Source of the DNA: Bedellia somnulentella
Taxonomy: Eukaryota > Arthropoda > Insecta > Lepidoptera > Bedelliidae
Assembly: GCA_963576735.1 (NCBI GenBank)
Contig: OY755174.1
Coordinates: forward strand, 9,238,001 to 9,302,000
DNA length: 64,000 bases
Direction of reading: 5' to 3'
The translations under genes were made by a program, and so were the position numbers. This document shows, piece after piece, positions 51,151 through 63,500 of this stretch. Below the pieces are notes generated by a model that did not search any database, had not been told where the DNA came from, and was given only the letters and a program-made list of their open reading frames with translations. Position 1 is the stretch's first letter; the number at the start of each line of letters is the position of its first letter.

Positions 51151-52589
51151 CTCTATGTAGGGTACGCTTGATCCTTTTGGTGGGGGCAAATATGGGTTGT
51201 GCGGAAAGAAAAAGCAATATAAACGCTTTATGTACAATTTTCTGCCCTGCAGAATTAAAAAAAAAATATTGTGCGAATGCTGTACACAAAAGTTCGGACA
51301 TAGTTGGTTCACGTCTCTTAAAGCAGAAATAAAAAGTTACAAGATACTTCGCACTCCTATATGAAAACCCTCTCACACACTAGCCCCTTTTGCCAACATA
51401 CAAGTAGTTTACAAATATTTTTATACATTCGGAGATGCACCACACACGTCGTGGTCGTTCGGTAGCTGCTCCTAGTTGTTTGATGTCTTGACACTTCATT
51501 CATACCTAATGTTGAGTGATGAAGGCAAAATTTATAAAGTATCATCTTAAGTCCACTAGCTTGTCTTTTTAAAGTATAGAAAGCAAATTGGGTTGTGATT
51601 CGGTGTAGGTGAATGCTTTCGAACGAATGAATTACTAGATCTACAATTTGCCATTGCCACTTACATTTAAGATAATTATATTTGTAAAGTAAATTGACCT
51701 TCAGGACGCTATACTTAATGTGAAAGTAATATATCAATGTCGGCATAATTTTTTTACTTCAGTTTTATCAAGTTTTATCAAATATTTTCTATGAACCATA
51801 AAGCTATAAAGTTTTCGATCTGGTTGACGGCCACGGACAGTCACGGCCACCAACCGTAGAAGTTTGAACCGCTATGGTTAAAGACCGCACACGAAAGGTC
51901 GATACAGCCACAGGAGTTGCGGTCAGGATGGCCGCTTTATGTGGAGAGCTAACCTGCCAACAAATGGGCAAGTACTTTAAATACAACTACATTCGCATCG
52001 TGTATAACTTGAAATAGTTTAGCAGTTAAAGTTAAGATTATTCCCGAACGTGTTTGCTGATAAAATATCAGTGTTTGCATAGAAAGGCAAATTGGAGTAG
52101 TAGGCCGGATTAGGATAAACCGAGTCAACGGCCGGGTCAGCCAGCTATTTGCGTTCGGCTGACTACGGCTTAACCCCTCTCGGCTCCTTCCGTTCCCTTG
52201 GCCCATCTGCCCGCGCCGCGCCTATTTCTCTAAATTTAGTCACACTGTTGACATTATGTTACACATTAAAGCGCTTCAGGGAACTTGTGTGCATGCTTGC
52301 TACCGAATTATAATTAACAACTAATTTAGAACTCCGCCATCTGTGTTTGTTATGATAGCTCTACATTATTTAGCGTTAGGTGGATTTGTTTTTGATGACT
52401 TGTCTCTTTTTTGTTTACTTCCCATTTTTTACTGTGCAGTGACTTAATTATTTTATTTATTATAAGCGTGATGGGGGTCTATGTCCTGGAGTAAGGTGTG
52501 TAATAATAAAATGCGGTGTTTTTTAAGACATATAAGTGAAGAATAAATCGTTCTGTTTATTGTATTAATAAGTACTACATACATATATA
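51151..52589. other. No gene seen; GC-rich patches at 51820-51960 and 52090-52230
   Basis: The two patches are GC- and CpG-richer than the surroundings (GACGGCCACGGACAGTCACGG; GGCCCATCTGCCCGCGCCGCG), as expected of promoters or untranslated exons. Short ORFs cross them on the minus strand but none has a recognisable product. Confidence 0.3.
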
Positions 52590-52698
52590 CAAACATATAC
52601 TCACGGCTATAAATCCCAAGAAGGGGTCGCCAGAGCTAAGGAATTAGAAATTCCTCAGCCACTTTTGGAAGTTGCGTGGGGAAAAGATGGTGAAATAA
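52590..52698 (-). mobile_element. SINE-B, 5'-truncated
   Basis: Minus strand: ACATATACTCACGGCTATAAAT, AAGAAGGGGTCGCCAGAGC, AAATTCCTCAGCCACTTTTG, GTTGCGTGGGGAAAAGATGG, ending after GAAATAAAGG. Confidence 0.88.
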
Positions 52699-53134
52699 AG
52701 GAATAATAAATAAGTACTAAATCAAGTTTAATCCGATTTGGTAGGTACAACAAGTTCAATGTTTTGAATTAACTAACTAATTTGTAGAATATGAAAATAT
52801 ACATTGTAAGGTGATAAAAAATAATTATTTTCTTTTAATTGTTTGTTTGTTATTTGAATACTCTACAGAAGTATCATGCCATATACACATATTACACTTG
52901 AGTTATATGAAAGTGGAACATAGCACATAGCTAGATATCCTAGTATATAACACGGCTGAAAATGGCTTTCATTGTAGCAGTTGTCAGTTCATGATTTCTG
53001 CATGACAAGTGTATCCAATAAAACACTTATGGAGCTTAGGTGTAATAGGCGAATTGTGCTCGATTGGTTTTGAAACCAAACTCGTGGCAACGATTGCAAA
53101 AATGGGAGCTAGATTCAAAATCAACAATACTCCC
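52699..53134. other. No gene seen
   Basis: AT-rich, nothing supported. Confidence 0.4.
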
Positions 53135-53300
53135 GCGATTTTTAGAAATTAAGTGTGGAAAGGATAAGAGAAGAGAAGGTCGTGTTTGCAAGAAGGTGAT
53201 GGGTTTCAAGCCTTGTCCCTAAACAATAAATTTATACGCCTCCTACGACACCCATTAATCAGCGATGGGGTAGTTATACTCTAAGCCGACTCTCCACGGT
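53135..53300 (-). mobile_element. SINE-B, degenerate
   Basis: Minus strand: AAGTGTGGAAAGGATAAGAG, GGTGATGGGTTTCAAGCC, CGCCTCCTACGACACCCATT, GATGGGGTAG and CTCTAAGCCGACTCTCCACG. Confidence 0.65.
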
Positions 53301-53563
53301 AATTTAATTAAACTATACCTTTACAATTTGCAATAATACCTTTCAAAGAGTCTCAACATAAATAGCTGAATAAAGGTAGGTCTGGTTCGATGAACTTTTA
53401 AAGGGTTAGCAATTTCATGTTCGATTAGATTTTATTTATCGAGGTGATATCAATATTTTTGATACCAATTCGCGTGTCAATTGCTACTGCTAATGGTTTG
53501 TAAAATTAACACTATCAAAAACATACTTAGACTTGATTGATTGGGTATTTGGTATCTGATTTG

Positions 53564-53728
53564 ATACAAAACGGCGATAGGTCTGCCCCTATCACGTGAG
53601 TACACTGTCCATGCAAAACGTGGGTACTCTGAACACCAGGTGACAAAGTCACGTGATGTTCAGAAGTATTAGTACCTCTGCCAACCCCTTCGGGGATATT
53701 CGGCGTGAACGTTTATGTTATGTTATGA
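53564..53728 (+). mobile_element. SINE-A, 5'-truncated, with target duplication
   Basis: Starts at about ACAAAACGGCGATAGG and runs to the end with both TCACGTGA octamers, CCCCTTCGGGG and a TTATG tail. TGATTTGAT occurs directly before it and directly after the tail, a 9-bp target duplication. It matches the 948-1318 copy closely. Confidence 0.9.
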
Positions 53729-56254
53729 TTTGATTGTCAAAATGTACTGTGGGTTAAAGGTAAAAGAAAAGTTTGCTGTTTTGGTTGAGAATACATCAAC
53801 AGCACTGTTCCACCTCTACCGGTGGGTATGTCGTAAAAGGTAAAATTAAAGGAAGTTGGGTTAAAAGTAATTTCAACATAAAATTACCTATCCCCTGTGG
53901 CCAGTCCATCATGTCAGACTGAAATAGTTATAAATCTTTAAAAGTATAGAAAATATAGTATTCACAGTTATTTTAAATCATTTATAATATTTATTTATAA
54001 TCGTGCAGTATACATGCGCGGTCTAATAGGGTACACAGCGGGAATCCATTTCTTATAAACTAAACAACCGTATGTGAAGACAAACAGTGGTTGTCTGTTG
54101 TGAATGCTACATTGTTAGCCTGGCCCCATCACACCGACCGATACTGTTCTAATCTTGACGCCACTATCGACAGAATGTGATGCCAAAACCAATCCGACAG
54201 GTTTGCTAAGAAAAGTTTTTGTTGCGAAGTTAGTTGATTAATTGCGAGCACGTCTTGTCGACTGTGCCCTCAATATCTTATCTCTGTAATCCATCCACCA
54301 AACAGTTGATTAATATAGATATGGCATATGCGTATTTTCTAGAAGATAAGAGTCGTCCAAGTCAGCGAGTAGGCTGTACAACTTCAAAGACAACTTTCAA
54401 AAGGACATAAAATAAGTAGCTGACTACATAATTCACGAAATGACAAGGCGGAACCGCTCTGTACTGTATCCCACTTAATGCTTTATAATACGAGTAGATA
54501 GCTGTGACTACTAAGCTGAGAAAAGTGGTATCATATTTCTTTCAAATGGTAGAGTAAAAACACAGAGAGTTATCAACTTATCAGTTTGTAATAGATCAGA
54601 AGAAAAATATAGAGGAGGAAATAAAATATATAATTGTATTTGTATGTTATAATGAGTTATAAATATCTAGAAATGAAGATTGTTTTCAGTAAAATTAGTT
54701 TTTTTTTTATAAACGCATTAAGTTTATTAATCGCAAATACCATAGTTAAAGTGTTTACAATCTTTTTAAAATGCATTTATTTCTTGTGGAATATAACTAT
54801 ATAGTTGTTTACTTTCCCTATTATCCCTGTCGCTCAGTGTGTATCGTTAAAACTGTCTATAGGTTCTACAGTCTAGTCTAGACTTATTTTTTTACAAATG
54901 TCTGGAAAGAGAGCAACTAATATCAGTCTAAAAATAAACTGCAATTTTTTTTATTATAATATAAATGTACCGAAACACACAAACCGTTACTAATCGAAGA
55001 TTAAGTTCGAATCGTATATTGCAAAAAACTTTTTGCTAGTGAATGTTAGGAGGTTTGGTTACTTACAAATAATCCAAAAAATCAAAACCTATATCGCCAA
55101 ATAAACCAGATAAGCACCATTGGTATTACTTACGATTCGGTATCAAAAAAGTCAAATATGATATTGAAAATGTAGTTTAGTGAGTGCCGAATGCCTAATA
55201 AGGAGTTAAGAGTGAGGTGGGCGGTAGTCGGCCGTGAATTGCACGATTAGTCTGGCCCTCGACTGCGCTACCAGTACCACGGACCACACCTTGCCATTAA
55301 TATTCATATTGAGCTCGAATAGGTTGCATCGAAACACAATTATCTGTTTTGACATACATTGTTGCCTATAGGCTATTTTTCCAAATCATTGTGCAGTCTG
55401 TTGACATTTCTGGGGAGCGGATACTCTGAATGGGAATTTAGCCTAAGTTGTATAAGGACATAATAGAGAGAACGTTGGATAGTGATATTGGTAATATATT
55501 CATTGAAAACTAGGAGCAATTACTGGTATAACATGAGTAGAAATGAGTTGGTGGACCATGCAGATTGGTGTAGATAACAGAGGGTCATCGCTGTAAACCT
55601 ATGTAGAGACATCAGAGGGATGATAGAAGTGTATAGTATACTAACATATATATTCATGTAAATATGATCAAATTAGGCATCGTCTACTAATAAACTGCAA
55701 TATTTGGTATTGCAACAAAACACGAAACCGAACCAAGAATCTAGTGACGCAAAACCTCAGTAATGCGCGATAGAGTAATAAAAGTGGCGTCGAAAGGAAT
55801 CCGTGATGAGGCAATGAAATGAAACAGTAGAGTATTGTGATGCGAGTGTCAGGACTCAGGATAGTGTGCACAATGTGACTGAGGTTAGTGTCTGTGTCGT
55901 GTAAAGTGGTCCTGCGGGGCAGGGGCGGGGTGAACGCTCTCGGCCGAGTCGACGACACGGGCCGATAATTACTGTCGTGCTCGCGCTTACTACGCCCTGA
56001 GCCATCAGCCCTAAGCGTCTAATCATTCGGCGACAAAAACATTCAATATCCATCTTACATTAGTATCTATTTCGATAGCGTAATCTATATTGTTGTTTTG
56101 TGATCATGGGGTTTTGAGGTAAGGATAGATTGACTTGTTGAATAATGCTCGACTCACTTGCAATGCAAGATACATTGAAAAGATGATTTACTACGTACTT
56201 TCCGTCGCACTGCTAGATAAAGACACTACGCGCTGTATCATATCCTTAAAACAG
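53729..56254. other. No gene seen; GC-rich islet at 55895-56055
   Basis: About 2.5 kb. A SINE-B scrap lies at 53795-53850 (CACCTCTACCGGTGGGTATG, TCGTAAAAGG). The islet at 55895-56055 is CpG-rich (TGCGGGGCAGGGGCGGGG, TCGGCCGAGTCGACGACACG) and crossed by short minus-strand ORFs (55668-55958, 55856-56053) with no recognisable product; it may be a promoter or 5' exon. Confidence 0.35.
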
Positions 56255-56368
56255 AGTATCTTTCCCCTTTCAACTCCGAAGCCCACTCTTCCAAACCTTG
56301 CTGAATCATTATTTAAGCGGCTCTGGCTACCTCTATTCGCAATTATAACCGTGAGTAAAGATAGTTAA
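56255..56368 (+). mobile_element. SINE-B 3' fragment, diverged
   Basis: CCCCTTTCAACTCCGAAGCC, CTTGCTGAATCATTATTTAA, CGGCTCTGGCTACCTCTATTC and ATAACCGTGAGTAAAG. Confidence 0.65.
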
Positions 56369-57793
56369 AACTTGTCTCTCTAGTTAATCATGTTAAAGTT
56401 TTGAAACAATAGCGTATTGTCACCGAATAAATAAATGAAGCAATGTTTCCAAAATCCCGCGGGCACAGGTGATCTTTCATAGCGTAAATTAATCTCCGGT
56501 CATGTAATTTGTATGTCACTCACTAATTATAGTAATAGCAGATAACTAGACGTATGCAGTTATATTCATCCTTGAATGCATCTGTCCGTACAGAATTCAG
56601 ATGATCACTTGTTAAAAAACACATTTGTGCCTCTATTAAAAGTAGTCTTATTAACTTGTTGAAGTCCAACTATAATAATGGTAAATTGTCGACGTTGCGC
56701 TCAATAGTAGTAATTTAGACCGACTGGTGTCCGCTGCACCGGATTCTCTTCTTAACACTATGTTATTCTCACGAGATGAATAGTATTCTTTTAGAATACG
56801 ATTTGATGATATCAGAACACAAAGCTTTATTTAACGCTTCAAAATTTGGGTTCTTTGTATGGCGTTGGGAGAAATATTCAATGATTTACTTGATTATGAA
56901 TAGAAGACTCCATTTAATATTGCATTTTTTTTATTTAGATGGCTGATTGTTTTGCCTAGCTGCAGATGGTACGTTTATGAGTTCTATGTATTTGATTCCA
57001 AGAGATCATCAATTATGTAATTAGAATATTCTGTCACACATATAATTTTTAAGTGACGTATTACGAATTTATCAAGTTCATTTTTATTCTCGCTTTCATT
57101 TGAATTTCATGTCAGTGCTTAAATCGTCTATTTTAATGTGGTGAAAAGACAAAATAATGTCATAATCGTCGTTCTCGTATATAATTTCATTCCCGGAGTC
57201 GTGGAACTCTAATTAGTTGACAACTTCCTTTCTATATTAATCACTCTCATTAATTTGTCTTTGATCCATTTATAACATCACCTCTTCACAGTTTCATTCA
57301 GCTCTATATGTCTAAATTTAAATGTAGTTGATTATATACAAAACAAATTCTATTGAATAGTCCTCATTGGGTAGTTAACTTTTAATGGCCGTTTCAATAT
57401 TTTTGTTTTTCGATTAATGTAAGTTTTGAAACACGCCTTACGTATTTATGTATTCTCATTTTAACTTGAAGAGTATACCCCAGAGTCAAGTATCCAAAAT
57501 TTTAGTCTTGTAAATTACATACGATGTTTTTCTCACCACAGATAAATCTATTGAGTAAACCCCAAAATTTACTACGTTAGATTAGAATGCATACAATAGT
57601 AAAAGTTTTGCTCTGGAATAAAAAGAGCTTTTCTGCCACACTGCTCTTCCCATAAGACTAACAAGTTAACGGGTATTAACTTGAAATTGAGTCATGCTCA
57701 AAAAACCGACGATGGGTGAAATATGTGTTTTTATTTCTGGGCCTATTATTATAACTATATACGATTCGAATGCTTAACAAATATACTAGATTT
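56369..57793. other. No gene seen
   Basis: AT-rich, nothing supported. Confidence 0.4.
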
Positions 57794-58282
57794 GCAGTGT
57801 AGTGTCGGCTAAGTATAGCGTTAACCCATTTGTTAGCGCGATTGTCGTAAAATGCGAGGGAATTGGGGCTTTTCAAGTGATTGTTGGTTGGGTCAACCGT
57901 GATAGCTGAATGGGTAGAACACCGGTTATAGTGCAAACGACTAGTATTCAAATCCCGGGTCGGGCCTACACCAATTTATCTTTTCTAAAGACACATGTGT
58001 GGTTAATTTGTCATGGTTGTTAACGGTGAGGGAAAACGTAGTGAGGAAACCCACATGGCTGAGTTGCACTTAGTCATGTGACAGTGTATTCGTACAAAAC
58101 GGCGATAGGATCACGCGAGTACACTGTCCATGCAAAACGTGGGTACTCTGAACAGCCATCCAAAGAACTTTTGTTTTATGTTTTTTACCGTACTGAAATT
58201 CTAAAAGACGCTGAGGATTTTGCTAATCCCCCAGCTCTGCCTTCCTTTTTTCGGGTATTATAGCCTTGAGTGTATGTATGTT
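57794..58282 (+). mobile_element. SINE-B split by a SINE-A insertion
   Basis: 5' half 57794-57896: GCAGTGTAGTGTCGGCTAAG, TGTCGTAAAATGCGAGG, TTGGGGCTTTTCAAGTG. 3' half 58156-58282: TTTTTTACCGTACTGAAATTC, ACGCTGAGGATTTTGC, GCTCTGCCTTCC, ATAGCCTTGAGTGTATG and a TATGTTTG tail. The two halves are collinear with other SINE-B copies. Confidence 0.8.
57897..58155 (+). mobile_element. SINE-A inserted in SINE-B, 3' end missing
   Basis: CCGTGATAGCTGAATGGGTAG head and B box ATTCAAATCCCGGG, then the body to GGGTACTCTGAACA. The octamer is mutated (ATCACGCGAG) and CCTGCCCCCT is deleted. The CCCC hairpin and tail are absent, so a later deletion has fused it to the SINE-B 3' half. Confidence 0.8.
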
Positions 58283-59344
58283 TGTACTACATTTTGAAGA
58301 TTTCATTCAAGCACAGAATTCATCCAACAATTCTGGTAAGTAAACCAGACATATGAAAGTGTTAGCAGATGAAAACTAAATTGACAGAGCTCACTCTTTA
58401 CAAATATGTACCGAGTCTCCCGATACCGATAGCACTGTGTGGGAACGAATACGGTGGGGAAGCAGAAATCAATTTATGTTTTAGATTGATTCCATGCTAC
58501 GGTAAGGCGCATTGCAAATACACATTCTCTGCTCTCATAAATATAGTTTACTTGAAAATAATAGAAGTTTTATATCTTCTTGTGTTATGATTGTAGATTA
58601 AATAATTACTGCATTTCCCTGATTGGTTCGTCAGTATTGAGCACTTATTGTTCATAAAATAGAGGAAGAGGTGGTGATAAAATGTGGTATATTGCTAATG
58701 GCATTGCGCAATCACCTCTGTACAGCCTAGTCAGGCTCAATAATGTTTTGTTATAAATCTAATGTTGTTTTTATTTAAATAGTCTAATACCGTAGGCCCA
58801 AAACTATACAAATTAGTTATTAACTTTCTTAATTTATATTTTATATATTTAATTGAAAACGAGACGCGAAGCCCATGAAAAAAATAGTAAAAAAATAAAG
58901 GAGTATTGCTTTGTGTGTGTGAAAATGTGAGAAATACTACAACAATTTCTAAATGGTTACATGATAGAGGAACACCAGGCGACTGAGGGTACTATGGTTG
59001 TTTTAAAGTCAGCAATCTTGTTAGCACTTCGTGCTGTAGAATCCTTACTCACACCATCTTCTTCAAGTTTTAGGATCAATTCAACCTCTTCTCTTCAATA
59101 TTTGTAAATAATATAAATTTTCTTCATAAGTCTTAACTATTTGTTTCATTTCTAATTGCTAATTCAAATCATTCTTGAAATATCTTTGCGCATCAAAGGT
59201 ATACAAAAACAATGTTGTTAAATATTTTTTTCAAAATAACTGACTTATACTCAGATGAGCAGTTAAAAAGTATGAACACAATGATTATGTACTATAAATA
59301 TTAATGCTGTATAGACAAGATATTGTATAGGCTCAATCTCCATC
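58283..59344. other. No gene seen
   Basis: AT-rich; a 73-codon ORF at 58369-58590 has no recognisable product. Confidence 0.4.
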
Positions 59345-59560
59345 TAGCTAATGAGGATGGCAATATTAGTAGGGGACGACCTCGGAGGACACATTGGACC
59401 AAATAGCGAGTGAGCTTAAGAAGGCAGGCGTACGAAATGTGAAAACTAAAAGAGCACGTATGAGAAGACAGTTGGTTGTAAATGAAGCTGTCAGGATCCT
59501 ACTATCGATCGATAGTCTCTACCTATCCCAATGGGAACCAATGGTGTGAGTATATTTTAT
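59345..59560 (+). mobile_element. LINE-T 3' end, diverged
   Basis: AATATTAGTAGGGGACGACC, TCGGAGGACACATTGGACC, AAGAAGGCAGGCGTACG, TGTAAATGAAGCTGTCAGGA, CTCTACCTATCCCAATGGG and TGGTGTGAGTATATT. The reading frame is broken by small deletions. Confidence 0.82.
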
Positions 59561-59862
59561 GTTAGGTCTCTTTCTAGCGTTTTCATTTATTATTATAAAT
59601 TACTCATTACACTCTGTACAATAAAATTGGATTAATTAAGGAAAGAGGAAGTCAGGATTATTTGTAGATCCAGAAGTGCTAATGATTAAACCATTCAACC
59701 ATGTATGAAACTTTAAAAACTTTAAAGCTCAAAGTCGGAATGTTAAGTTATATTGCAAAATGCATGGGTCACTACTTTAACTGAACTAGGTCTGAGTATT
59801 AATTAAAATGTCGGTGATGTAAATGATTAATTTTTGAATACATTGATGCACTAATATAGAGT

Positions 59863-60126
59863 CTTCGATCATATATACCAAAGATACACCAACAAAGCAC
59901 GAAAAACGGCCCGGCCAAACTGTGCTTCTTTATGTGATAAGCACAGTTTCACTGACAGTCGCGTGCTGGATCTTGCAATAAATAATAGGTCTTAAGAAAA
60001 TGCGGTAAGGTCGATAATTGTAGGAAAATAAATATTTAATTGTCAAACAGTCTTGTCATTCTCGCGGTCCACTTTTGTGCGTTGAATTTGTATGAAGTGC
60101 GGCATCTTTGGTATATATGATCGAAG
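59863..60126. mobile_element. MITE, 264 bp, with 8-bp target duplication
   Basis: Perfect 23-bp terminal inverted repeats (59863-59885 and 60104-60126, starting CTTCGATCATATATACC) flanked by an 8-bp direct repeat TATAGAGT (59855-59862 and 60127-60134). Inside, AAACTGTGCTT and its complement form an 11-bp stem at about 59918-59950. No coding capacity. Eight-bp duplications fit hAT-, P- or Merlin-type transposases; the ends do not look like typical hAT ends, so the superfamily is open. Confidence 0.88.
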
Positions 60127-60134
60127 TATAGAGT

Positions 60135-61040
60135 ACTTAAAAAGAAATAGCAAAAGATACAATGTTTTTGCAACCTTCCAATGGCAGCTCAAAAGAAATA
60201 TTTTTTTATTCCAAAGTATAAACTAATAAGCCTATACACATAAAGTTGGGAAAAGAAAAAGTTAGTGAAATATATTTTCCGCGTAAGTATTTATTATATA
60301 TGTACACTGTATACTTATCCTTTCAACTGTTAATGTCTTGTTAAACACCGTCTGTACTTTCTGTAATTGACAGTGCTATTCAAAACTAAGTATATTCAAG
60401 AAATCTTATTGTGTTAAGTACTCCATTTGTATAACTAAAAAGAATATATTTTTATAACGTGTATCTCTATAATCTGTAACATTATAGTAGAACACGTTTA
60501 TGATACAAGTAGCCGGGCTCTATCTCTCCTATTATTATTCAAGTGGGGTCAGCCTATTCACTTGGGCGTACGAGCTTGATGAGATTTCTTATTCCCTTTA
60601 CTAAGAATACAAAGGAGCATTGCTACACTACACAATGATTACTTTAATAATGTACTTCATAACAGATAAGTTTCTATACTTTATAAATTTCATTATGTGA
60701 CGCATCACCCAATAGATGTAATCAAACCACAAAATAGTTTTCACAAAGTTTCGTTCTAGTGACGCCAATTGGTTTGATTAGAATCAATTAACGGTTAAAG
60801 CTCAAAGATTGGTCGAGTTAAAAAGTCCTCCAAACCTAGTTTTTAGTTTAACGAACCAACTCCGCGAACAGCTCTTCATTGATTAGCCGAGCCAGCGGGA
60901 TTCGAGTCTATATTTACCTACTTTCCATTCATCACTTCGCCAATCAAATCAAGTTAAAATCAGACCATCGATCAAAAGATAATAATTCTATTAATAGTAG
61001 ATGTTTGTAGGAAATCATTGCAAAGACCTTCTACCGAGCT
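60135..61040. other. No gene seen
   Basis: AT-rich up to about 60480, then somewhat richer in GC; no recognisable ORF. Confidence 0.4.
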
Positions 61041-61310
61041 CTACCAGCTGACTATATCACGGTCCGCTGCGTTTGTTGTTCTCCACGCTTGATAAAGCTT
61101 TATCACTTCGGCTTGATACTGTCGTTTATGCTGTTTATTATACATTCGACTAGATATTCGGTCGGTTTTGGCTTGTGTTGTGGATCGTGATGCAATGGAG
61201 AGTGACCGTGACACCGCGCGGCCGCTGCCGACGACAACTTTGCTCACTCGACCATTTGTCATACGAACTACTACAAACTGTCAAGTACTGGCGCCGCTCG
61301 ACTAGACGAC
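61041..61310 (-). promoter_or_regulatory. GC-rich islet with unrecognised 73-codon ORF
   Basis: CpG-rich relative to both flanks (CACCGCGCGGCCGCTGCCG; GGCGCCGCTCGAC). On the minus strand 61041-61262 is open for 73 codons: a basic Ser/Arg-rich peptide (MTNGRVSKVVVGSGRAVSRS...) with no family I recognise. It could be a short exon, an upstream ORF in a 5' leader, or just an open stretch in a promoter. I favour a promoter or 5' exon. Confidence 0.3.
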
Positions 61311-62239
61311 CATCTCTTCAAACTACTTACAAAAAGCGATTGCTTTCTTTTTAATACAAGGCCACTGAACGAAAGCGTATGCTCTTAAAGTGGTAATTGG
61401 ATTAAGAATAATTCTATTTTAGTTTTGTGGTAAATGAAGCAATGAATAAGGCGCTCCTAACGAGCACAACGGGGGTAAGGGGTATTGTAGGGTTGTTAGT
61501 ACATTCATTACATGTCTAGACTACTCCTAAACGACGAAAAGATATCGTTGTACAGAGCTTGCTATAAGCAACAAAAAATAATGCTTTCAACGTTTCTGTT
61601 CGGTATGCAACAAACTAGTTTGCTATAGTTTTAAGTTACTTAAATTATACGAATAGTGTTTATTTCCTATGTATCAAACAAATCGATCTAGGCTAGGTGA
61701 TTGGCCCCAAGCAGTCAATTATTTCCAATAAGTTTTATTATCAGTAGCACCTCGTACCGGACTGATAAATGACCTAGTTAAGAAAATTCCTTTGTTAAGA
61801 GATAATTTGGGAAACTTGTAATCAAACAATTTCAGAGTGCACTTGATAATTGTGTTCTACTCAAATAAACAAGAGTGCGTTGACCTTTGTGCTATTTTAA
61901 AAGAAATTTTCGTAGTCTTAGGATGTAAGAGTCAAATAATTGTAAATATTTTCATTTACAATAATTTTACTCTTACTTTTTTTAATCTGAATATAGGGTA
62001 ATATGTCCTTGGCGATATAAATAGTTATAAACAAATAAACAAAAACGGAATGTCTGTCTATGATTTGAATTTTTTTGCAGTTATTGTTTTTTGAGGTTTA
62101 CCAAAAACGTATAAGAAACAAAATATTATTTACAATGGTAATTATGAGAAAATATTAATGAATTACTTAAATGATCATTATATAATGCGCTATTTAATAA
62201 ACACTACTTGTTGTGAAGTGTTTAATAAGAATAATTTTC
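61311..62239. other. No gene seen
   Basis: AT-rich, nothing supported. Confidence 0.4.
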
Positions 62240-62683
62240 CTATAGTTTAGTACCCCCCTCGGTATAGTGTGACTCGACTAAGGGGTTTGGGGCTTTCTAG
62301 CGATTTAATGCCAATACGATTTGAAAAAAATCACTTAAAATCTCTTATTTGACCATCTTTTACCATGTTATCTTCTAAAACCCCCCATTTCTTCCGGTGG
62401 GTGTACGTAAGAGGCAACTAACGGTATTGAGGCTTTTAAGGGATTTTTGGGCGAAGCGGTTGGAGACCCATCACCAACAACCTTTATTTCACCATCTTTT
62501 CCCCACGCAACTTTCCAAAAGCGGCTGAGGAATTTTCAATTCCCTAGCTCTGGCTACCCCTTCAAGGGATCTACAGCCGTGAGTATATGTATGTATGTAT
62601 CTTTTAAAAATAGCTGAGCATATTTTAACTCCATAATTCTAGCTACCCCTGTTTAGGATTCGTAGCCATGCACATAGGTGTTT
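62240..62683 (+). mobile_element. Old SINE-B split by a younger SINE-B
   Basis: 5' part (ACCCCCCTCGG, GTGTGACTCGACTAAGGGG, TTTGGGGCTTTCTAGCG) runs to 62380. The 3' part resumes at 62601 with AAATAGCTGAGCATATTTTA, CTAGCTACCCCTGTTTAGGA and CGTAGCCATGCACATAGG. Much more diverged than the copy inside it. Confidence 0.78.
62381..62600 (+). mobile_element. Young SINE-B, 5'-truncated, nested
   Basis: Begins at CCCCCCATTTCTTCCGG and runs through GTGTACGTAAGAGGCAACTA, GCGAAGCGGTTGGAGACCC, GGCTACCCCTTCAAGGGATC to a TATATGTATGTATGTAT tail. Flanks CTTCTAAAA (62372-62380) and CTTTTAAAA (62601-62609) are the target duplication with one mismatch. Confidence 0.9.
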
Positions 62684-63491
62684 AAGTAGGTGAATTATGC
62701 AAAGTGATACATTTATTCACGGTTTTTTTTTAAGTATACTGTCTTTCTATTCTATATCTATAATTTTACTTTGTTAATTTGGAGGCCCTGTCAAATAAAA
62801 TAAAATTACAGTAAACACGGTATCATTCTCAGATTACTTAATATATTAATCTTCATTAACTTCTTTTTGATTTTAAGAATTTTGAATATATACATTATAC
62901 TTTTTTATAATAACTTATAGATTAGTGAATAAATTATCTGGTTTCATGATTTCATTGACAAGCGCAGCCGACTGCCAGAGCCAGGCCATCGGAAGCGGCA
63001 GGACGCTGCCCCTGCCTCTAACGGGGACACACACACACTTATCACAGGAAACCACACACACCACGTTTTCACTAAGTGGTACAATGTATTCCTCTTACTA
63101 AGAGCTCAAAATTTATGTTAATATTTTAACTCTACTAATTTATTTATTTTAAAGTCACTGACAGCTAGCTCAGACGAAGATTAACCTGAGCTAAGGCGGT
63201 CCAAATGTTGCTATAGGGTTTCTTGTACTTATAATGTGAAGAGAGAACTAATATACCTGTAAACAAGATAGGAATTTTTGGCGTTATGCATAAAAACTTA
63301 GAATTGACTTTTTTGGTCTGTGCAGTAGCTACAAAACTAGTAATGTACTCTACATAACATAGTATTTAGAGCCAATTAAATTTTACGAGACAAAGTTTTG
63401 TTTAAAACTCCACCATAATCATTAAAACATTTTAACAACTATCTATCCGCATATATCATTCAGAAATATTCGTACCTATTATTACTGCCAT
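62684..63491. other. No gene seen; small GC-rich patch at 62960-63060
   Basis: AT-rich apart from 62960-63060 (AGCGCAGCCGACTGCCAGAG, GGACGCTGCCCCTGCC), followed by CA repeats. No ORF. Confidence 0.35.
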
Positions 63492-63500
63492 TTTATAAAT

